A stretch of DNA of 11,835 nucleotides from an uncultured Helicobacteraceae bacterium. GTDB lineage: Bacteria > Campylobacterota > Campylobacteria > Campylobacterales > UBA6016. How positions within the stretch are numbered: position 1 is the stretch's first letter; each line of letters opens with the position of its first letter. A program made the position numbers and the translations under genes. This document shows positions 1 through 5,761 of the stretch, one piece after another. Where the stretch lies: the NCBI GenBank assembly GCA_937973585.1, contig CALJKN010000159.1:1-11835 (forward strand), given 5' to 3'. Below the pieces are notes generated by a model. That model saw only the letters and a program-made list of their open reading frames with translations. It made no database searches and was not told the DNA's origin.

Positions 1-69
1 GCAACTCAATCAACCATTGATGATTGTCAAATTTTAAGACATCTTGAAGCAGGACTTTCAGATGCATAA
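1..69 (+). CDS. C-terminal fragment of an unidentified protein
   Basis: Frame 1 is open from the window edge to a TAA at 67-69. It encodes 22 residues that include DDCQILRHLEAGLSDA. The other two plus frames hit stops within about 45 bases. The helix-like stretch ILRHLEAG is faintly reminiscent of the start of small winged-helix (HTH_39-type) proteins, but the peptide is too short to assign, and such proteins normally continue well beyond this point. It may be the true end of a gene that begins left of the window, or a gene broken near here. Its start and length cannot be seen. Confidence 0.3.
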   Translation, partial: ATQSTIDDCQILRHLEAGLSDA

Positions 70-79
70 AACACATCAA

Positions 80-116
80 CGCAAAATTTAGACTGTGGGT
101 ATTACTCGATTTTGCG
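80..116. repeat. Inverted repeat CGCAAAAT/ATTTTGCG in the tra leader
   Basis: CGCAAAAT at 80-87 is the exact reverse complement of ATTTTGCG at 109-116, with a 21-nt spacer. No T-run follows the right arm, so it does not look like an intrinsic terminator. It lies between the upstream ORF end and the candidate tra promoter, so it could be a protein-binding site or part of a transfer-origin region. An 8-bp match in AT-rich DNA may also be chance. Confidence 0.35.
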
Positions 117-133
117 ATACATTTGCCCGAACG

Positions 134-162
134 TTGCATGGTCAATCTAGGACTTTTATATT
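134..162 (+). promoter_or_regulatory. Candidate sigma70 promoter for the tra operon
   Basis: TTGCAT (134-139) and TATATT (157-162) are separated by 17 bases, close to the consensus TTGACA-17-TATAAT. They lie about 87 bases upstream of the traG ATG, in the longest non-coding gap before the operon. This is a visual match only. Transcription could also enter from genes left of the window. Confidence 0.4.
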
Positions 163-215
163 TATTTTTTTAATAATTAAAATCATAAAAAACTACCGAA
201 AAAACAGGGACATTA

Positions 216-248
216 TCAAAAAAATAGCGTTTTTTGAAAGTCAAAAAA
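216..248 (+). repeat. Alternating A-tract/T-tract repeats directly before the traG start
   Basis: TCAAAAAA (216-223), its exact reverse complement TTTTTTGA (230-237) and a second TCAAAAAA (241-248) lie in a row, the last touching the traG ATG. The middle copy can pair with either outer copy, giving two mutually exclusive weak hairpins with loops of 6 nt and 3 nt. The alternative TTG start at 234 lies inside the middle copy. A control role is only a possibility, because the stems are almost entirely A-T. Confidence 0.45.
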
Positions 249-3200
249 ATGACAAAAAATAACTTCCTAATAAAAATAATCACCCTACTCCTCATCACCT
301 CCGTATCCCTGTTTGCGGTAGACGAGATCATAACATGGGGATACGGTCGTCAGCTACACGATATCCTTAGGGCTATTCAGTCAATGACCGGAAACTCCAA
401 CGATGCTTTTGTAAAAATAGTAACGATAATAGGCCTTTTTGTCGTTGTCTTCCGGATAACCTCAAGCGGCAATGCAGACTATATGGCTATAGCCAAGTTT
501 CTTGTAATGGCAACCTTTGTCGTAAATATGTTTTGGACACAACAAAGAGAGTTTGTCATCAGAGACAAAGTAAATAATTTTGTCTCTCCGGCCGTTCTGA
601 GTATTCCGCCCGGCATCGGTTACACCTTTTCATTTTTCTCAAGGCTTGAAGAGGGTGTGGGAGAAAAATTTGAAGCGGCTTTTTCAACACCTAACAGCAT
701 TTCATATCAAAAGGCCGGTCTCGGCTTTATGATGTCCGCTCATCTAGGGATGGATACGGCCACAATCATCAAGCCCGAACTAACGCAAACATTTAACGCA
801 TATCTGGATAACTGTTTGCTCAACAGTGCGCTTATGAACAATCAGGATCTTAGCTATCTACTAAAATCAAAAGACCTTTACAACGATCTAGCTATCGATG
901 AGGCGTGGCTAACACCGGTTTACACAAGCTCCGGCAATCCGGTGATGAAACAGTGTTTGGACGCATGGAGCGATATCCAAATAATGCTATCCGGCTCCCA
1001 AGACCAAATCATCTCTCAGTTTGCCAGTTCATTTGGTCAGATATCGGCAACAGACGTAACCGGAAAACTGGGCGATGTCGCCAAAACGCTTTTTAACAAC
1101 ACCGGAACTAGCGCGCAGGCATATATCAATCAAATGGCACTGCTAAATATGTACAACAGCGGGCTACAGGCCGTTGCGCTCTCAACCGGCGGCAGTATGA
1201 GCAACATAGCGGTAGCAAGTGCGGTCAGGGATGCCAGTACGCAACAAAGTTGGCTCCATACCGGTCTACAAGCCAAAAAGACGCTCCCGCTTCAAAAAGC
1301 ATTTCTAACCATGATATCAACCGTTTTATTGCTTCTGATGGCGCTTTACAGCATAGCGTTAGCAGATTTTAGCGGTATTACTCAGATGTTCAAACTGCTT
1401 ATTACCTTTTCGCTATGGACTCCTCTGGCTATAGTCATAAACTATATGACTTACACGACGATAGAGGCCGTAACGTCTGGAATCACCGCAAATGATCTAC
1501 CGTCTATTTTGACAAAAGTAGCAATATCTCAAGAGACATCAGGATATCTGGCATTTCTCGGTTATGCGATAACTCTTGTGACGGCTATGGCTTTTACAAT
1601 CGTTATGAAATCTACACAAGGCTTTGTGCAAGCTACAATGGCATCAATGCAAGGAGCCGGAATCCAACAGGCAACAGGTATAGGGGCGCAAGGGTTGGTA
1701 TCCACAAACAACGTAACCACAGGCAATAGAAGCTTTGACAACCATAGTCAAAACTCTAATACGATGTACAGCAGATCCGTTGATCGTGCGGCACTATCCG
1801 GTGTCTCGATGATGGAGGGCGGCGGCGGAAACCTCAACTACAACAATAGTCTCGGCACAAACCAAAGGGTCAGTGACAACGGCATGGTGTCCGCTACATT
1901 CAAAGGAGATTCGGCCGCAAACGTCAGTATGAACGGCGTAAATCTGGGCAGAATGAGCGAATCCGTGGGCGAAAGGGTGGAGCAAACCAAACAGGCCTTA
2001 GAATTTGCCTCAAAATCAATATCCGTAGCCAGAGCCGAATCACTCGGCCATGAGTTCTCAAGCAGAACAACACAATCATCGATGGAGAGGACGGCAAAAG
2101 AGAGAGGCCTAAATTCTGACGAGGCTCAAACCGTTAGAAAAGGATATGAGGAATCAACCAGGAACGCTTATGACAAGGCAGTCGATGCGTTGGAGAAAAA
2201 AGGACTAGTCAAATCAACAAACGGTCGCCTTTATGTAGACGGGCATCTTGGCGGTGACGGAAAAATCCTTGGCGGCAAAGTAGGCGTTAGCGGTGAAAAA
2301 TCATTATCCGCATTCCAAAACTCTGAAGCCAGCGAATCAACCAAAGCGGCGTTTGAGAGTGCCTATCGACAGCACCTGTCCCGTGAAATCGATCATCGTA
2401 TGTCTACATCCGATGCGTTCAGACATAGCGTTGAAAAATCATTTGGGCACGACATATCGTCTGGCCAAAGTGCATCGAATTCAAAAAACTACACAGAGGC
2501 AAAAAGTTGGCAAGAGACACAAACACAGATTCAATCATTGAACAAATTCTCAGCCACATCATCCGAGAGTTCTACAGAACTCAATACGGCGATTGCCGAG
2601 CGTATTGCAAGAGCCGAAAAAGCTTATACGCAAGAGCAAAAAATGGATTTATGGAACGATGTAAGAGAACATCAAATCAAAGGTTCCGACAAATACAAAA
2701 ATACAATAGACAACGCAGTTTCGGACGAATTAAAATCGAGAGGCGTAAATATATCCCGCCCAACAGAGGGACAACAAAGCTTCACGGATCCACATGAGCT
2801 TAAAGACGCAATAAAAAAAGAAGCAAGTACGATTCACAAAGAAGCGACAGGGATATCAAAAACACCGAATGCCGGATTGATGGATGATAAAAAAGAAATG
2901 GGCGAACTAAGAGGTAGTTTCGCAAACAATACTACCAATCTAAATCCAAACCCCAAAACCGCTACACAGCTACAAAATTCTGTATTGGAAAACAAAAACA
3001 GTCTGTTTGAAGCTAGCAATGACCGACTATCGACAAATCCAGTCTCAATGGGTGTAATGGCCGGACGAGAAACTATAGGTGACTTTGTAGATCCGGTGAC
3101 AAAATTAGGCGGTCAAGCTCTGGCGTATATGCACAACAGCACACCTCAAGGCAATAACTCAGAGTATATGCGATCGGTCGTAAACGGTGGCGCAGATAAT

Positions 3201-3362
3201 ACAAACATACCGTCCGGCAGAGGTGGATTTGAGGATTTGCTAGGCAAAAAAGGAGACAAAACAATCGTTGTCCAAGAGGCTATCAATCCAAGAGCCAAAG
3301 TAGATACGGAAGCGATCAGAAGGGCTAGAACCGAATCAAAAGAGAGGAGTAAAGAAAAATGA
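249..3362 (+). CDS. traG: TraG, F-type conjugation mating-pair protein
   Basis: This is a large inner-membrane protein of the F-type T4SS. In F, the N-terminal part is needed for pilus assembly, and the C-terminal part acts in mating-pair stabilisation and entry exclusion. Numbering from the alternative TTG at 234: a signal-like hydrophobic stretch (12-28), membrane segments at about 59-76, 83-101, 356-378, 385-405 and 437-458, and the TraG_N signature region FSFFSRLEEGVGEKFEAAFS (132-151). Two cysteines, C194 and C241, lie in the predicted periplasmic loop. From about residue 480 to the end the protein is hydrophilic and rich in Ser, Asn, Gln and Glu, as expected for the exported C-terminal domain. 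I prefer the ATG at 249 (1037 residues) because GAAAG lies 8 nt upstream and the signal peptide then starts normally. The TTG at 234 would add five residues and has no nearby ribosome site. It is the first gene of the operon and overlaps the next by ATGA. Confidence 0.9.
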   Translation: MTKNNFLIKIITLLLITSVSLFAVDEIITWGYGRQLHDILRAIQSMTGNSNDAFVKIVTIIGLFVVVFRITSSGNADYMAIAKFLVMATFVVNMFWTQQREFVIRDKVNNFVSPAVLSIPPGIGYTFSFFSRLEEGVGEKFEAAFSTPNSISYQKAGLGFMMSAHLGMDTATIIKPELTQTFNAYLDNCLLNSALMNNQDLSYLLKSKDLYNDLAIDEAWLTPVYTSSGNPVMKQCLDAWSDIQIMLSGSQDQIISQFASSFGQISATDVTGKLGDVAKTLFNNTGTSAQAYINQMALLNMYNSGLQAVALSTGGSMSNIAVASAVRDASTQQSWLHTGLQAKKTLPLQKAFLTMISTVLLLLMALYSIALADFSGITQMFKLLITFSLWTPLAIVINYMTYTTIEAVTSGITANDLPSILTKVAISQETSGYLAFLGYAITLVTAMAFTIVMKSTQGFVQATMASMQGAGIQQATGIGAQGLVSTNNVTTGNRSFDNHSQNSNTMYSRSVDRAALSGVSMMEGGGGNLNYNNSLGTNQRVSDNGMVSATFKGDSAANVSMNGVNLGRMSESVGERVEQTKQALEFASKSISVARAESLGHEFSSRTTQSSMERTAKERGLNSDEAQTVRKGYEESTRNAYDKAVDALEKKGLVKSTNGRLYVDGHLGGDGKILGGKVGVSGEKSLSAFQNSEASESTKAAFESAYRQHLSREIDHRMSTSDAFRHSVEKSFGHDISSGQSASNSKNYTEAKSWQETQTQIQSLNKFSATSSESSTELNTAIAERIARAEKAYTQEQKMDLWNDVREHQIKGSDKYKNTIDNAVSDELKSRGVNISRPTEGQQSFTDPHELKDAIKKEASTIHKEATGISKTPNAGLMDDKKEMGELRGSFANNTTNLNPNPKTATQLQNSVLENKNSLFEASNDRLSTNPVSMGVMAGRETIGDFVDPVTKLGGQALAYMHNSTPQGNNSEYMRSVVNGGADNTNIPSGRGGFEDLLGKKGDKTIVVQEAINPRAKVDTEAIRRARTESKERSKEK

Positions 3363-3511
3363 AGCAAGTTGGAATAGGGTTGAAATTCAATCACCGAAAA
3401 ACTGAAGACTATATGCTAATGACCGAGTGTTATTTATCTGTCATAGTCGAAGAAGCTAAAAAAACTATGGCAGTTAATAAAAAAATTAAGGCCAAAGGGA
3501 AGAGAAAATGA
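3359..3511 (+). CDS. 50-residue protein translationally coupled to traG and traH
   Basis: The frame starts at an ATG overlapping the traG stop (ATGA, 3359-3362) and ends at a TGA overlapping the traH ATG (ATGA, 3508-3511). A good ribosome site, AGGAG at 3345-3349, lies 9 nt before the ATG. The product begins MKQVGIGLKFNHRKTEDYML and ends in a very basic tail (VNKKIKAKGKRK). It has no signal peptide or membrane segment. The double overlap makes the 145-nt gap between traG and traH fully coding and suggests that translation passes through all three genes. I do not recognise a family. It could be a small accessory or regulatory protein, or mainly a translational relay. Confidence 0.6.
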   Translation: MKQVGIGLKFNHRKTEDYMLMTECYLSVIVEEAKKTMAVNKKIKAKGKRK

Positions 3512-4974
3512 AAAAAGTAATTTCCGTATTTTTATCAACCGCACTACTATCAAATATGGTTTTCGCAGAATCTATGGCTGACTACATACGGATGCAGGTA
3601 GATACTACACCGTCACAATCCTACAGAACCGATAATATTATCGGTTTTTCCGGCGGCGATATGAGAATGCGTTTTGGCGGTTCACAATCGGTAAAATTAC
3701 CGATTTCGGTACAAGCGCCCAGAGTAAGTGTAGGTTGTGGCGGTATTGATTCCGAATTTGGCGGTTTAGCCTTTCTAAAAGAGAACCTTGTTAAATTATT
3801 TCAGAATATTACATCAGTGGCTCCAGCATTTGCCTTTCAGTTGGCTCTTAAAACTTTATGCTCACAATGCTCAGCTACGCTTCAAGAGCTACAACAGATC
3901 GCAAATCAATTCAATTCACTATCTTTTGACGGTTGCGCCAATAGCTCGGCTATGGTCAATTTTGCATACGCAAGCATGCAAAAGGCAGGCATGATCGAGA
4001 AAACACCACCAAAAGAACAAGGATATTTATCGGAGTACCTCGGAAACGGTAGCGGCGGGAATGTGATTAGCGATTATTTGAGCGAGGCGCAAAAATGGCT
4101 ATCCGGCAAAGGTGTAGCAGAACCAAAAAAAGTACTCACAACACTTCAAGGCTCCTGGCTAGAAAAGTCGCTTGATCCGGCAACCAAAAGCCGCTTAAAT
4201 ACACTATTGGACAACAAAGCTCTTCCGATAATGAGGGCTATGGTAGGTGACGTATATGGATACATGGGGGACACTGAGCCTGTATATAAACCTATAGATG
4301 CAATTTGGAACGCAAACGAAATCAGAAGATTCGTAGGCGTAGAGGCAGACGGGAGTACTGAACTGAGAGTCATAGCGATTTCAAACCCTTCGCTAGATAC
4401 GGATGCGTATCCACCTCCGGCGATAAGCCAGATGACTATTGATTTCGTCGGTCTAAAAACTATTTTTAAAGAGCCGATCGCAAGGGTCTTAACAACTTTG
4501 GGTACCCCCGGCGGTACGCTCGATGCAGCCGACCTAAATTTTATTGCCGCAATGCCTTTGCCAATTTACAAAGTACTAAATAACGAAATATTGGCAAAAG
4601 GCTACGGTAATGCCGACGTAGACGAATTATCCGAGTTTATAGCCTCTCAACAGGCCTTAGCGATACTGGAACTCGTAGTCGGTGCAGCGCAAAAGTCTAT
4701 CGCTAGTTTTAAGATGGAAAATGTTTTGTTTGAAGGTCAAGATGGAAAACAGCTTGAACTAACTGCAAGCTATATACACTCGGCATTTTTCACACAACTA
4801 AACGAGTCGGCAAAGACAATACGAAATGTCATCGGACAACAATACGAAAGTTCGATGAAACAGTTTATCGCCAAAAGAGAACAAAAAATCCAAATTAGAA
4901 AAATCGAACAAGAGATTAAAACCGCTATAGCCAAAACATCTTTGTATCAAAAAAGCACGTTAGTTGCATTTTAA
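3508..4974 (+). CDS. traH: TraH, F-type conjugative pilus assembly protein
   Basis: TraH is a periplasmic protein of F-type T4SSs that acts with the F-specific mating-pair proteins in pilus extension and retraction. A signal peptide at residues 1-20 ends VFA|ES, consistent with signal peptidase I. The family signature VGCGGIDSEFGGLAF (75-89) follows, then the FAFQLALKTLCSQC block (108-121) and the FNSLSFDGC block (135-143). Cysteines at 77, 118, 121 and 143 suggest one or more disulfides. The C-terminus (about 445-480) is charged, helical and coiled-coil-like. At 488 residues it is close to the length of F TraH. The start is supported by GGGAAGAG just upstream of the ATG and by the ATGA overlap with the preceding small gene. 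In F, traH precedes traG; here the order is reversed. Confidence 0.92.
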   Translation: MKKVISVFLSTALLSNMVFAESMADYIRMQVDTTPSQSYRTDNIIGFSGGDMRMRFGGSQSVKLPISVQAPRVSVGCGGIDSEFGGLAFLKENLVKLFQNITSVAPAFAFQLALKTLCSQCSATLQELQQIANQFNSLSFDGCANSSAMVNFAYASMQKAGMIEKTPPKEQGYLSEYLGNGSGGNVISDYLSEAQKWLSGKGVAEPKKVLTTLQGSWLEKSLDPATKSRLNTLLDNKALPIMRAMVGDVYGYMGDTEPVYKPIDAIWNANEIRRFVGVEADGSTELRVIAISNPSLDTDAYPPPAISQMTIDFVGLKTIFKEPIARVLTTLGTPGGTLDAADLNFIAAMPLPIYKVLNNEILAKGYGNADVDELSEFIASQQALAILELVVGAAQKSIASFKMENVLFEGQDGKQLELTASYIHSAFFTQLNESAKTIRNVIGQQYESSMKQFIAKREQKIQIRKIEQEIKTAIAKTSLYQKSTLVAF

Positions 4975-4991
4975 TTGAAAAAAGGGAGCAG

Positions 4992-5183
4992 ATGAAACAG
5001 AAAAAACAAAAAACGCTTCTCGAAGATTTGGTAGGCAAGCTGATGGCAAACGATCCAAACCTAGAGGCAACAATTAAAGGGGACACAATAACGCTCGTAT
5101 ACAAGGCAAACAATCGTATCGAAAAAGCTAGCACCAAAATAGAGTACGTAGAGCTAAATAGACTAATGGAGTTACTATCTTGA
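4992..5183 (+). CDS. 63-residue soluble hypothetical protein
   Basis: The ATG is preceded by AAAGGGAGCAG, a strong ribosome site about 5 nt away, and lies 17 nt after the traH stop. The product is small, charged and probably cytoplasmic. It has a lysine-rich start (MKQKKQKTLLEDLV), a possible beta hairpin (ATIKGDTITLVYKANNRIEK), and a final helix (EYVELNRLMELLS). No signal peptide, membrane segment or known motif is visible. Its TGA overlaps the TTG start of the next gene (TTGA, 5180-5183), which indicates coupled translation with the small membrane protein. I cannot assign a function. Its place in the operon implies an accessory role in transfer or its control. Confidence 0.65.
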   Translation: MKQKKQKTLLEDLVGKLMANDPNLEATIKGDTITLVYKANNRIEKASTKIEYVELNRLMELLS

Positions 5184-5437
5184 GCCGTATATTTTCAAAA
5201 ACAACACTTCTGATTTTAATCATGGCCGTTTTAGCATGGAAAGCCCCAGAGGTAATGCTTGTTGCCGTAGCGATTGCATTTTTTGCCAAACAAAATCCGG
5301 AAAAACCGGAAAAAAGCGATGAGACGGATAATGACACTTCAAAAACAAGCGATTATGCTCCTGCAACCGGAGCCGGTTTTGGATACGGCCTACACGACAC
5401 TAGCGGTACCAATCCTACATCAGCCTACAGGAGTTAG
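5180..5437 (+). CDS. Small membrane protein of the tra operon
   Basis: This is an 85-residue protein with a TTG start overlapping the preceding stop. GGAG at 5168-5171 lies about 8 nt upstream and supports this start over the internal ATG at 5222, which would cut into the hydrophobic region. Residues 8-20 and 24-36 are hydrophobic (LLILIMAVLAW and VMLVAVAIAFFA) and form either one long membrane segment or a tight helical pair. The rest is a hydrophilic low-complexity tail with a PEKPEKSDE stretch and Gly/Ser/Thr/Tyr-rich sequence. No family is recognised. In F, the entry-exclusion protein TraS is an inner-membrane protein encoded between traG/traH and traD. The position here is comparable, but sequence support is lacking. 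A small T4SS channel or coupling-protein partner is another possibility. Confidence 0.6.
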   Translation: MSRIFSKTTLLILIMAVLAWKAPEVMLVAVAIAFFAKQNPEKPEKSDETDNDTSKTSDYAPATGAGFGYGLHDTSGTNPTSAYRS

Positions 5438-5439
5438 GT

Positions 5440-5697
5440 TTGCAAAAGGTCGATACAAAGCTAGACGAAGAAACCATAGCCGCTATTGTAAAAAGAGGAG
5501 AGACGGTCTATTCTTTTTTGCAAAAAGCGGCCAAAGAAAAACTTGAAAACGACAGAATAGAAAAAATCATAATGACTGCCGTTTCGGTTTTGACCGAAAG
5601 GATAGGAAGCTACAAACACGACTCCTCGGAGGCACTAAATAAAAATACGGAGTACCTGCGAAAACTTGCAGACGCAATCGGGCAACTACAAAAATAA
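5440..5697 (+). CDS. Ribbon-helix-helix-like protein, candidate relaxosome accessory factor
   Basis: This is an 85-residue cytoplasmic protein with a TTG start and AGGAG (5429-5433) 6 nt upstream. It begins 2 nt after the previous stop. Residues 3-35 match the ribbon-helix-helix pattern: a short strand (KVDTKL), a helix starting at DEET (DEETIAAIVKRG) and a second helix (TVYSFLQKAAKEKLEN). This resembles the LDEET...S..L..A..E.L pattern of MetJ/Arc-type DNA-binding proteins. The C-terminal half (about 40-85) is helical with heptad-like spacing and may form a multimer. Such proteins often bind the transfer origin (TraY, TraM-like and TrwA-type factors) or repress tra promoters. Placement just before traD and traI supports a relaxosome role, but the fold assignment is by eye. 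Confidence 0.6.
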   Translation: MQKVDTKLDEETIAAIVKRGETVYSFLQKAAKEKLENDRIEKIIMTAVSVLTERIGSYKHDSSEALNKNTEYLRKLADAIGQLQK

Positions 5698-5708
5698 ACA
5701 CCAATAAT

Positions 5709-5736
5709 CGGCCGAAATAAAAACTCCCGGCCGAAA
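5709..5736. repeat. Paired CGGCCGAAA motifs upstream of traD
   Basis: CGGCCGAAA occurs at 5709-5717 and again at 5728-5736, 19 nt apart start to start, in the 64-nt gap between the ribbon-helix-helix-like gene and traD. The CGGCCG core is self-complementary, so the two copies could also pair as a 6-bp GC stem around a 13-nt loop. No T-run follows. It could be a protein-binding site, possibly for the preceding gene product, or an mRNA hairpin that affects traD expression. Confidence 0.5.
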
Positions 5737-5761
5737 ACCACAAAACCTAAAAGGAATATTT

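Noticed and set aside
48..173. Open frame after the fragment at 1-69 (containing FRLWVLLDFAIHLPERCMVN), considered as a frameshifted continuation of that gene
   Set aside because: There is no family match in any frame that would show a frameshift. It is only about 40 codons and could be chance.
2507..2797. 96-codon plus-strand frame inside traG
   Set aside because: It is an alternative frame of the hydrophilic TraG C-terminal region, rich in Arg and Thr as expected for a shadow frame, with no ribosome site support.
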